NCBI GenBank assembly: GCA_025056955.1
Contig: JANWYL010000110.1
Coordinates: 1 to 9,211 of the forward strand
Direction: 5' to 3'
Length of the DNA stretch: 9,211 nt
Source: Sandaracinaceae bacterium
GTDB lineage: Bacteria > Myxococcota_A > Polyangia > Polyangiales > Sandaracinaceae
The notes below the pieces were generated by a model that was not told where the DNA came from, did no database searches, and worked only from the letters and a program-made list of their open reading frames with translations. The position numbers and the translations under genes are program-made. This document shows positions 1 through 7,371 of this stretch, in pieces. Position 1 is the first letter of the stretch. Every line of letters begins with the position of its first letter.

Positions 1-2
1 TT

Positions 3-605
3 TTTCCCCGCTTTGACCGAGAACTAAGCCCTGACCATGCTGAACAATTTCATGTGCTAAGCCAAGCCGCAAAAAGGTGGATTTCTTTGATTTCTTCCGA
101 GTTTCCATCCGTCGAGGCCATTCGCATCCGACGCTTGAAGCGGCTGAGTAGGGCTTTTGCTCTTCTCTTTCTCGCTGCGCTTGGACTTGCGTGGCTTCGA
201 TATGAGCGCCAAGGCCTTTTTGCTTCTGCCTCTGATTTTTTTGACCGCTCTCCCTATTTTGCTCCTGAAATGGCAATCGACGGCTCTCCTACCACTTCTT
301 GGCTCCTTCCGAATGCAGCGACTGGGTGGCTCGAAATTTCTTTTTCACCTCCCCGTAACCTTCGCAAGGTGCGCTTGATCAATGCTTCAAATCCTCCTTG
401 GAATGATCGGAAAACGCGTGAGTATCGGCTGGAGTTCTATTCCGACTCAGGCCTTGTGCATTCGCTCCTAGGAACCTTCGAATGGAGCTCCAACCCTTCA
501 CCAGTCGAACATTCGGTGGAGCTCCAAGGAATTGAAAGGGTCCGCTTTGTTGTGCGAAGCCATTACCATGCAGGAGGAGGAATTGCAGAGATCGAATTCG
601 ATTGA
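3..605 (+). CDS. Membrane-anchored discoidin (F5/8 type C)-like domain protein, 5' partial
   Basis: The frame is open from base 3 with no stop, so the gene most likely begins outside the window. A GTG at 54 could instead start a 183-residue protein. Numbering from that GTG, residues 22-33 are rich in Arg/Lys, then residues about 34-50 form one hydrophobic helix (AFALLFLAALGLAWL). Basic residues before the helix predict a cytoplasmic N-terminus and a periplasmic C-terminus. Residues about 57-183 resemble a galactose-binding/discoidin beta-sandwich: an 'A-x-D-G-S-P-T-T-S-W' motif (the usual A-x-D-G-x-x-x-T-x-W of F5/8C domains), then 'WLEISF', 'LRKVRLIN' and a C-terminal 'VRFVVRSHY...IAEIEF' strand pair. 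Such domains bind carbohydrate or protein ligands; the ligand here is unknown. It converges on ppk1 with a 24-bp gap in which I see no hairpin terminator. The domain call is from motif recognition only. Confidence 0.6.
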   Translation, partial: FPRFDRELSPDHAEQFHVLSQAAKRWISLISSEFPSVEAIRIRRLKRLSRAFALLFLAALGLAWLRYERQGLFASASDFFDRSPYFAPEMAIDGSPTTSWLLPNAATGWLEISFSPPRNLRKVRLINASNPPWNDRKTREYRLEFYSDSGLVHSLLGTFEWSSNPSPVEHSVELQGIERVRFVVRSHYHAGGGIAEIEFD

Positions 606-629
606 TTCTTGACTTTGTTTTTGATGATT

Positions 630-3005
630 CTATTCGGCCTCAGAAATCCCCATTTCACTCGAAAAAACAGGGTGATCGCAAAGCGCTGGATGGCCTCCTC
701 CTTCTCGTGCTTCGGGCGCTTTCTGGGACTCTGAAGAGGCCTCCCGTGGAGGTGGAGGGCATTGGTGAGGTGGCTGCCCTTCAGGCGTGATGGGAGTGGA
801 AATGCCCATCGTGGCCCCAAGAGTTGGGCGGGTACGAACGGGCCTTACAATAAAAGGCCGCTCTTGGTGCTCTTGCTCATCGGCCACACTCGCAGCCTCT
901 TTGGCACGTCTCAAAAACTCAAGCTGCGAGCGAATTCCTTCTCGAAATGGGGCCTTTTCATAAGTGCCATCTGGGCGCAGAATCCTGGCTTTCACATCGT
1001 CGCGAAGTTCAATTGCCAGGATATCGTGGATGATTCTCTTGCGAATGCCCTCGTCTTCAATGGGAAAAAGCACCTCCACACGCCGATGAAAATTCCGCGG
1101 CATCCAATCCGCACTTGAACAATAAACCTCTTGCGCGCCTCCTGCTTCAAACACAAAAACCCGTGCGTGCTCGAGGAAGCGATCGACAACCGCTCGAACC
1201 TCGATGTTTTCGCTAATCCCTGGTAGACCAGGTCGCAAGCAGCAAATCCCACGCACGATGAGGCGGACGACAACTCCTGCTTGAGAGGCGCGATAAAGCG
1301 CCATAATGACGTCCGGATCAACGAGGGCATTCATTTTGGCAATGATCCGTGCCGGCTTCCCTTGGCGGGCAAAGTCGGCCTCTCTTTCGATGAGAGAAAG
1401 AATGCGCTCGTGGAGACCTAAGGGCGCAACGACAAGCTTTTTCCAATTCGACGGGGCTGTGCATGAGGTGAGCAAATTGAAAAGCGAAGTCGCATCTTCC
1501 CCAAAGTCGCTTTTGCAAGTGAAAAAAGAAAAATCCGTATAGGTGCGAGCAGTTGTTGGGTTGTAGTTACCTGTGCCAAGGTGCAAGTAGCGGCGAAGCT
1601 CATTGCCCTCCCTCCGCACAACCAGTGCTGCTTTGACATGGGTTTTAAGCCCAACGAGCCCATAAATCACGTGCACTCCCGCTTCTTCAAGGCGACGCGC
1701 CCAAGCAATGTTGTTTTCTTCATCGAAGCGCGCCTTGATTTCAACGAGTGCAGTGACTTGCTTGCCATTCTCGGCAGCCCGAATCAGGGCTTCGACGATG
1801 GGGCTATCGCCACTTGTCCGGTAAAGTGTTTGCTTGATGGCAAGGACGTTTGGATCAGTTGCGGCTTGCTCGATGAACTCAACCACTGGATCGAAGGATT
1901 CGTAGGGGTGATGGAGCAATACGTCACCTTGAGAAATGACGGCGAAGATATCGTCTTGGTTTCGGAAAGGAGGCAGGCGTTGAGGCTGAAAAGGCTCATC
2001 GCGAAGGGAAGGAGAAGGATCGTCGTGGAGGGGCTCTCCAAGGCCCAAAAGATCAGGAAGGTTGAGTGGGCCTTCGACACGAAACAGGTACTGAGAGTCA
2101 ACCCCAATCGATTGGCGGAGCATGTCGAGTGCCGCAGGCTCAATGCGGCGATCAACCAAAAGGGCCACGGCATTCCCTCGATCCCTGCGGCGCATCTCTT
2201 GCTTAACCACTTCGAGGAGATCCTCAGCCTCCTCCTCGTCGATTGAAAGATCAAAGTTGCGAATCACGCGAAAAGGCCAGGCCCCATGGCAATGGAAGCC
2301 GGGAAAAAGCGCATCCATCGAAGAGGAAATCAAGTCATCAAGCAAAATGAAGGCAGCCCGCACGGAGCCACCCTCCTCGGGTGGAATGCGCACGAGGCGT
2401 GGAATCACATGAGGCACTTGGACCACAGCAAAGGCAATCGCTGAACGAGGAGATGGTGAACCGGAAAGCACCGCGATGAGGTTGAGGCTCTTGTTTCGGA
2501 CGTGCGGAAAAGGATGACCTGGATCGATGGCAAGAGGAGTAAGGAGAGGAAATACCTGCCGGTGAAAGTGATCGATGGCGTATTCGCGACCTAGGCGAGA
2601 AAGAGAGGACATTGAGAGGAGGTAGACCCCAAAGCCTTCGAGGGCTGGCAAAATCTCTCCCAAAATGATTTCGCTCATCGTTTGGCGCATTTTCGCCACG
2701 CGCTGGGCGATGATGGCAAGCTGTTCCCCAGGGCTGAGCCCGTCGGGCGAAAGCGATTGGACGCCATCGCGGGCCTGGCCGAAAAGCCCAGCAACCCGAA
2801 CCATGAGAAACTCGTCGAGGTTATTGGCCGCGATTGCAACAAATTTGAGGCGTTCGAGAAGAGGTACAGTGGGGTCTCTGGCCTCGCTGAGGACCCTTTC
2901 ATTAAAAGCCAGCCACGAAAGTTCACGATTGAAAAAGAGCTCAGGACTTGGGCGGCTTAGGTCAAAAGCTCTCCCCTCCGACTTGGGGATTTCCATGCCT
3001 ATCAT
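630..3005 (-). CDS. ppk1: Polyphosphate kinase 1 (PPK1)
   Basis: PPK1 transfers the gamma-phosphate of ATP reversibly to a growing polyphosphate chain through a phosphohistidine intermediate. The 791-residue product has the whole family layout. The N-terminal domain starts 'FFNRELSWLAFNERVL' (about residues 24-39) with 'NNLDEFLMVRVAGL' following. The middle domain contains 'PHVRNKSLNL'. Two phospholipase-D-like catalytic domains follow. His456 in 'KTHVK' matches the autophosphorylated His435 of E. coli, and His475 in 'HLGTGNYN' matches His454, with the same 19-residue spacing. Arg396 ('TLYR') and Arg426 ('KARFDE') match the E. coli metal/nucleotide-site arginines 375 and 405. The conserved core ends near residue 705. 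The last 85 or so residues form a Pro/Glu/Ser-rich tail not seen in the 688-residue E. coli enzyme. An in-frame ATG three codons downstream (2994-2996) is an equally possible start, with an AGGA about 9 nt before it. It lies 15 bp after the transglycosylase gene, so co-transcription is likely. Confidence 0.96.
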   Translation of the reverse strand: MIGMEIPKSEGRAFDLSRPSPELFFNRELSWLAFNERVLSEARDPTVPLLERLKFVAIAANNLDEFLMVRVAGLFGQARDGVQSLSPDGLSPGEQLAIIAQRVAKMRQTMSEIILGEILPALEGFGVYLLSMSSLSRLGREYAIDHFHRQVFPLLTPLAIDPGHPFPHVRNKSLNLIAVLSGSPSPRSAIAFAVVQVPHVIPRLVRIPPEEGGSVRAAFILLDDLISSSMDALFPGFHCHGAWPFRVIRNFDLSIDEEEAEDLLEVVKQEMRRRDRGNAVALLVDRRIEPAALDMLRQSIGVDSQYLFRVEGPLNLPDLLGLGEPLHDDPSPSLRDEPFQPQRLPPFRNQDDIFAVISQGDVLLHHPYESFDPVVEFIEQAATDPNVLAIKQTLYRTSGDSPIVEALIRAAENGKQVTALVEIKARFDEENNIAWARRLEEAGVHVIYGLVGLKTHVKAALVVRREGNELRRYLHLGTGNYNPTTARTYTDFSFFTCKSDFGEDATSLFNLLTSCTAPSNWKKLVVAPLGLHERILSLIEREADFARQGKPARIIAKMNALVDPDVIMALYRASQAGVVVRLIVRGICCLRPGLPGISENIEVRAVVDRFLEHARVFVFEAGGAQEVYCSSADWMPRNFHRRVEVLFPIEDEGIRKRIIHDILAIELRDDVKARILRPDGTYEKAPFREGIRSQLEFLRRAKEAASVADEQEHQERPFIVRPVRTRPTLGATMGISTPITPEGQPPHQCPPPPREASSESQKAPEAREGGGHPALCDHPVFSSEMGISEAE

Positions 3006-3020
3006 CCTAAGGGCAAATCG

Positions 3021-4928
3021 TCACGGCGTCGACGGAGAAAACACATCTTGAGATTTGTCCATGCCTTCTTGCTCTTCTTCCTTGTGGTGGATTCTTGCAA
3101 GTTCCACGTCCCTTTCATTCCGAGCAGGGAAGGAAACTCCTTCTCCCCCTTTCGGCCCCTCCCCTCCTCGGAGAAGGGTGGCTCGCAAAGCCGGAGGGAG
3201 CTTTTGGGGAGAAGCATAGACCACGATGAGTTGGCCGGGAGGAAGCTTGGCATTTCTTGGAATCCGATTGATTCTCGAAAGGGAAGCAGCAGAAGTGCCA
3301 AAGCGCCGAGCAATGGTCTCAAGGTTCTCCCCTTCCCGCACCTCATAGCGAAAGCGAATGCGCCCCGATTGTTCAGCTTGAAATGCGTGGTGCTCTTCGC
3401 TTCCGATGATCAGCACCCGCACCTCTTCCGGCGAAAGAACAAAAATCCGTCCCGTATCGAGGTCTGAACCGATGAAAAGCTGGAGGAAAAAGCCTTCAGG
3501 AAGTGCTGCCCTTGGGTCAATCTCGTTCCATTCAACGATTTCTTCGGGGCTTACGCCAAAGCGTCTCGCAATCTCTGAGAGGCGTTCACCTGGACCCACG
3601 CGATAAAAAACCCTCTTGCGATTTGGGTAATTGAAAGAACGGGCAGGCACGACGACAACAGGAGCCTCCGCCAGAGGAGAAGGAGCACTCGGTCGCACGG
3701 GAACGAGAAGAAGCGTGCCAGGTCGAAGGGGCTCATTCTGTGAAAGCCCGTTAAGCTCTCTCAAAGCCTGCTCGCTCATGCCAAAACGGGCCGCAATCAT
3801 CCCAAGGCTTTCGCCATAACGCACCGTGTAGGGGGCATGGGCAGGTTCCTCTGGACAAAGCCGAGGCCAGCGTTCGGCAAAGCGCTGAGCGCCCCCCACT
3901 GGCACCCGCACGGACACAAGAGTCTCGCCTGGAGGCGTGCGGTCGCGCCGAAAGGCAGGATTGAGGCGCCGGATCTCTTCAACTGAGGCATCGACCGCGC
4001 GGGCAATGAGAGAAAAGGGAATCCCGCCTGGAACCTCCACCACCTCAAAGCTCCAAGGAGGCTCGCGGATGACCTCATTGAGGCCAAAGCGCTCTGGGTT
4101 TCTCCCGGCAATCGCGCAGGCTTGAACTTTGGCAACGTAAAGCACTGTCTCATAGGGCAGCGCTGCTTCAAGGCGAGCCAAAAGCCAAAAATCGTTGGTC
4201 CCGTACTTGATCACGCTCCTTACAAGGGCTGAGTAGCCCATGTTGTAAGCGGCCAGTGCAAGCTCCCAGGTGCCCAGCCGCTCATGAAGCGCAGCGAGGT
4301 AACGAATTGCAGCGCGGGTTGAAGCGAAGGGATCGAGGCGCCAGTCCGTCCAGTGGTTTGAATCCAGGCCGTATGCGCTTCCGGTGTGGGCCATAAACTG
4401 CCAAAGGCCCACTGCCCCCGCTTCTGATCTGGCCCGTGGCTCAAAACCGCTCTCAACCATTGCCACATAAACCAAGTCCTCCGGAAGCCCTGCCTGCCGA
4501 AGCTCCTCGCGAATGAAGGCTTCGAAGCGCCCCATCTTTGCAAACCATCGCCTGAGCACCATTTGCCCGCGGGGATCGTTTTGGAAAAACTCGAGGTAGC
4601 GCAACACCCGCTCGTCCCATCGGACCGGGAGATCGGGCAGCGCCAAGTCCCGAAAATTGTCAATTGCTGGAGAGGTTGCCCTTTCATCCCATTGAGGGGA
4701 AGGAAGATCATCCCGGAGAGAAGGGGGCACTCCTCCAAGGCCACGCTCCACTTGCCGAAGATCGATGAGCGGATCCCTTCGAGGGAAAAGCTCGCGTTCA
4801 AATTCACGAATAAGCCGCAGTTCCTCTCTTTCAGGCCCAAGCTGTGCCTGAAGGACCTCCCCCTCGTTCCAGGCGAGCAAAAAGAGCACCACCCTCCAGC
4901 CGATTCGAGCGCGCGTTCGCACGGTCAT
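3021..4928 (-). CDS. MltD-like membrane-bound lytic murein transglycosylase with SLT and LysM domains
   Basis: The predicted role is cleavage of the MurNAc-GlcNAc bond in periplasmic peptidoglycan, leaving 1,6-anhydro-MurNAc ends. The 635-residue product starts with a basic stretch, a hydrophobic core (about residues 11-20) and a plausible signal-peptidase site near 'LQA' at 27-29; no lipobox is seen. Residues about 130-285 are the SLT domain: 'YVAMVESGF' with catalytic Glu159, 'GAVGLWQFM', and 'LALAAYNMGY', the three classic family-1 motifs. Three clear LysM repeats follow at about 366-410, 440-486 and 526-571 ('YTVRYGESL', 'YRVGPGERL', 'YEVREGENL'). A degenerate one lies at about 293-342 ('VEVPGGIPFSLIARAVDASV'). 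The last 55 or so residues are a charged, low-complexity tail. This matches MltD architecture, though E. coli MltD is a shorter lipoprotein with fewer repeats. The gene is divergent from RNase R and leads a likely two-gene unit with ppk1. No strong Shine-Dalgarno supports the ATG; a GTG two codons later is possible. Confidence 0.92.
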   Translation of the reverse strand: MTVRTRARIGWRVVLFLLAWNEGEVLQAQLGPEREELRLIREFERELFPRRDPLIDLRQVERGLGGVPPSLRDDLPSPQWDERATSPAIDNFRDLALPDLPVRWDERVLRYLEFFQNDPRGQMVLRRWFAKMGRFEAFIREELRQAGLPEDLVYVAMVESGFEPRARSEAGAVGLWQFMAHTGSAYGLDSNHWTDWRLDPFASTRAAIRYLAALHERLGTWELALAAYNMGYSALVRSVIKYGTNDFWLLARLEAALPYETVLYVAKVQACAIAGRNPERFGLNEVIREPPWSFEVVEVPGGIPFSLIARAVDASVEEIRRLNPAFRRDRTPPGETLVSVRVPVGGAQRFAERWPRLCPEEPAHAPYTVRYGESLGMIAARFGMSEQALRELNGLSQNEPLRPGTLLLVPVRPSAPSPLAEAPVVVVPARSFNYPNRKRVFYRVGPGERLSEIARRFGVSPEEIVEWNEIDPRAALPEGFFLQLFIGSDLDTGRIFVLSPEEVRVLIIGSEEHHAFQAEQSGRIRFRYEVREGENLETIARRFGTSAASLSRINRIPRNAKLPPGQLIVVYASPQKLPPALRATLLRGGEGPKGGEGVSFPARNERDVELARIHHKEEEQEGMDKSQDVFSPSTP

Positions 4929-5045
4929 GGAGTCAACTGATACTTATCCCGATCTCACCTTTCTCATCAAAGAAATCGCATGCAATCGCATGCCCTCACT
5001 TTCTTTGAGAATTGCTTCCCCTGTATCAAACTCTATCGAAAAAGA
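4929..5045. promoter_or_regulatory. Divergent intergenic region between the transglycosylase and RNase R genes
   Basis: This 117-bp gap must carry both outward promoters if the two genes start where called. I could not pick a convincing -35/-10 pair on either strand. On the minus strand, TTGATG at about 4965-4970 followed about 18 nt later by TAAGTA is a weak candidate. On the plus strand, TTGAGA (5005-5010) and TATCAA (5024-5029) are only 13 bp apart, too close for a normal sigma-70 promoter. The region also holds a 10-bp near-palindrome GATACTTATC (4939-4948) and a tandem repeat listed separately. Confidence 0.35.
4974..4993. repeat. Perfect tandem direct repeat, 2 x 10 bp
   Basis: The decamer AATCGCATGC occurs twice head to tail with no spacer. 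Each copy ends in the palindrome GCATGC, so two identical sites sit one helical turn apart, 52 bp upstream of the preferred RNase R start. It may be an operator for a factor binding one face of the DNA, or a chance duplication. If translation began at the upstream ATG (4980), which lies inside the first copy, the repeat would instead span the start codon. Confidence 0.85.
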
Positions 5046-7328
5046 ATGGACATCCGCCCTGAACTCGTGCTTCGCACCCTTGCCTCAGCCGGGAAGCGTT
5101 CCATCCCCTCGATTGAACTCGCAGAGCGCTTGGGTCTTTCCTATCCCATTCCTCCCCAACAAGCCTTTTCACTCCGTGAAATCCTCGAAGATCTTGAAGC
5201 CCAAGGCCTGGTCCTTCGCCTCCCAGGCGGAAAGTGGCGTGCCACATCGGATCGGCGCCGCATCAAAAAATGGCTTGAACAAAGAGAAAAGGCTTTGGAA
5301 GACGAAGAGGGCTTCCAGGGCTTCCAAGGAGAAGGCTTCATGCCTGAAGGCCCAGAGCCATTTCCGGTTGAACCCACCCAAAAAGGATGGGTTTCAATGG
5401 GCAGCCGTGGAAGCGCTGTGGTTTTTCTTGATGATGGACGCCAGGCTTATCTGTCGGGTTCCGCAATCGGCGAAGCCCTCCATGGAGACCGAGTTGAAGT
5501 GGCGCTCTTTCACGGTCCAACGGGGCTTGAAGCTTTCGTTCTTTCCTCGATTGAGAGGGGCATCAAGCGCGTTGGAGGCACCTTGGTCCATCGGGGTGGG
5601 CTCTGGCGCATCGAGCCTCACGACCCGCGCCTTCCTCCCTTTTTTGTCGTTGAAGGCACCCCTCCCCTTGAAGCCCGCCATGGTCTCGAAGTGCTTGGAC
5701 AAATCACCCATTGGCCCACAGCCAGCGACCCAATTCCCAGGGCACGGGTTCTGCGCGTCCTCGGACCTCGGGGAAGCGTGGCCGTTGAAATCGATAAGCT
5801 CCTCGCAAGAGAGGGAATTGAAAGCGAATTCCCTCCAGAAGCAATTGCCGAGGCCCTCGCCTTGCCCAGTGCTCCCGATCCAGCCGAAATCGCACGCCGT
5901 GTCGATTTGCGGGAATTTTGTTTCGTCACGATCGATCCCAAAGATGCCCGCGACCATGATGCAGTCTGGGCAACGCGCACACCAAAGGGTTATCGCGTGA
6001 TCGTTGCCATCGCTGACGTATCCCACTATGTACCCCCTGGCTCTGCCATCGATCGCGAAGCCTTTGCGAGGGGATGCACGATCTACCTCCCCGACCGGGC
6101 AATCCCCATGCTCCCTTATGAGCTGACCTCGAACTTGGCCTCCCTTTTGCCGGAAGAGGACCGGCTCGTCCTTGCGGTTGATGCCGAACTCAGCCGCTCG
6201 GGGCGCCTCCTCTCTTACACCTTCGTTGAGGGGGTGATCAGAAGCCGTGCTCGCCTTTCCTACGACGATGTGGCTTCAGTGCTTTGGGGAAAGGGGATCC
6301 CATCACCCGAACTCTCTTCCTTCCGCACCCTCCTTGAAACCTTGTATGAGCTCTCTTCCCGCATTCGCAATCGACGGATCGCAAGGGGTGCACTCGTCCT
6401 GAATATCCCAGAGGCAAAAGTGCTCCTCGACGAGCACGGTGAAACCCAAAATTTCATCGAGCTCAAAGGGGATTCACGCATCCGCAAAGCTTACGAAATG
6501 GTTGAAGACCTGATGCTTCTTGCAAACGAAATCGTGGCAAGGCACTTTTTTCAAGAGGGTATTCCCACAATTAGGCGCATTCACCATGATCCACACCCTC
6601 GCAAACTGACACACTTCCTTGAAGTTGCTCAAGCCTTTGGCTTCGCAAAAGAGGTTGATCCCCAGTCCGCAGCTTCTCCCAAAATCCTCCAAGGCATCCT
6701 TCGCCGAGCCGCTGGAACCGCTCTCGAGGGCCCCCTCGCTTATCTCCTTCTCCGCTCGATGCAGCAGGCGATTTATGCCGTTGAGGAAAGTGGGCACTTC
6801 GCGCTTGCTGCCCCGCACTATCTTCACTTCACCTCACCGATTCGGCGTTACCCCGATTTGGTTGTTCACCGAACCTTGCGCGGTTGGTTGCGAGATCCAA
6901 GTGGCTTCGCAACCTCCATCTCCGAGCTTACCCTCCAAGCTGCAAACTCAAGTCGCACCGAGCGGCGGGCTGTGGGAATCGAGCGCGAAGCATTGGCCCT
7001 ACACCAGGCCTCCTTTATGCACAACCATGTCGGTGAAGAATTCGATGGTGAAGTCACCGGTTTTTCTGAACTTGGCGTTGAAGTCACCTTGAACTCACCC
7101 TTTGTGACAGTGCTCATCCCCTTCAACAGGCTGGGGGATGGGGGCCCTTATGAGCTCGATCCCTTGCGCATTGCAGTCGTGGAGCAGGAAAAAAACAAAC
7201 GGCTTCCTCTCGGTGCCAGGGTGCGGGTCCAGATCGAGTCGGTGTCGATTGAATCCCGGCAAACGCTTGCCTCTTTGATCGAAGCCGAGTGGCTGAGCCA
7301 AAAGCGCTTTCGCTCCCTTTCCCGGTGA
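5046..7328 (+). CDS. rnr: Ribonuclease R (RNB-family 3'-5' exoribonuclease)
   Basis: RNase R degrades RNA, including structured RNA, processively from the 3' end to 5'-mononucleotides. From ATG 5046 the product is 760 residues. A winged-helix RNase R N-terminal domain (about 1-75, 'RPELVLRTLASAG...IELAERLGL') is followed by a linker with the repeat 'GFQGFQGEGF'. Cold-shock/OB domains (about 110-270), the RNB catalytic domain (about 283-610) and a C-terminal S1 domain (about 664-745) complete it. RNB landmarks are 'VAIADVSHYVPPGSAIDREA', 'AIPMLPYELTSNLASL', 'HFTSPIRRYPDLVVHR' (catalytic Arg region) and 'TERRA' (Glu639). The metal-binding cluster reads T-I-D-P-K-D-A-R-D-H-D-A-V (297-307). Three of the four usual Asp are present; the fourth, next to Asp305, is missing. 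The Lys-rich tail of E. coli RNase R is absent. ATG 4980, 22 codons upstream, would add a Cys/Phe-containing leader unlike the family, so I prefer 5046. Neither start has a good Shine-Dalgarno. Confidence 0.94.
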   Translation: MDIRPELVLRTLASAGKRSIPSIELAERLGLSYPIPPQQAFSLREILEDLEAQGLVLRLPGGKWRATSDRRRIKKWLEQREKALEDEEGFQGFQGEGFMPEGPEPFPVEPTQKGWVSMGSRGSAVVFLDDGRQAYLSGSAIGEALHGDRVEVALFHGPTGLEAFVLSSIERGIKRVGGTLVHRGGLWRIEPHDPRLPPFFVVEGTPPLEARHGLEVLGQITHWPTASDPIPRARVLRVLGPRGSVAVEIDKLLAREGIESEFPPEAIAEALALPSAPDPAEIARRVDLREFCFVTIDPKDARDHDAVWATRTPKGYRVIVAIADVSHYVPPGSAIDREAFARGCTIYLPDRAIPMLPYELTSNLASLLPEEDRLVLAVDAELSRSGRLLSYTFVEGVIRSRARLSYDDVASVLWGKGIPSPELSSFRTLLETLYELSSRIRNRRIARGALVLNIPEAKVLLDEHGETQNFIELKGDSRIRKAYEMVEDLMLLANEIVARHFFQEGIPTIRRIHHDPHPRKLTHFLEVAQAFGFAKEVDPQSAASPKILQGILRRAAGTALEGPLAYLLLRSMQQAIYAVEESGHFALAAPHYLHFTSPIRRYPDLVVHRTLRGWLRDPSGFATSISELTLQAANSSRTERRAVGIEREALALHQASFMHNHVGEEFDGEVTGFSELGVEVTLNSPFVTVLIPFNRLGDGGPYELDPLRIAVVEQEKNKRLPLGARVRVQIESVSIESRQTLASLIEAEWLSQKRFRSLSR

Positions 7329-7371
7329 ATCATGGTGCGTTCTCGCCTGAAATGGAGTATTCTCTGCGCTC

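Noticed and set aside
606..629. A bidirectional terminator between the convergent first gene and ppk1
   Set aside because: The 24-bp gap is AT-rich with a T run (TTTTT) but contains no inverted repeat able to form a hairpin.
1581..2246. A 221-codon plus-strand frame antisense to ppk1
   Set aside because: It is fully inside the conserved PPK1 core on the opposite strand. No recognisable domain or ribosome site supports it, and ppk1 motifs explain the region.
4220..4840. A 206-codon minus-strand frame inside the transglycosylase gene
   Set aside because: It is a shifted frame over the SLT-domain coding region, and the SLT motifs are all in the called frame.
4927..6000. A 357-codon plus-strand frame overlapping the 5' half of RNase R
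   Set aside because: It lies in another frame of a well-supported RNase R gene, its product is Ser/Pro/Lys-rich without domain features, and it is explained by codon bias leaving the alternate frame open.
5394..6026. A 210-codon minus-strand frame antisense to RNase R
   Set aside because: It has no family resemblance, low-complexity Cys/His/Arg content typical of antisense frames, and covers the RNB catalytic region coded on the plus strand.
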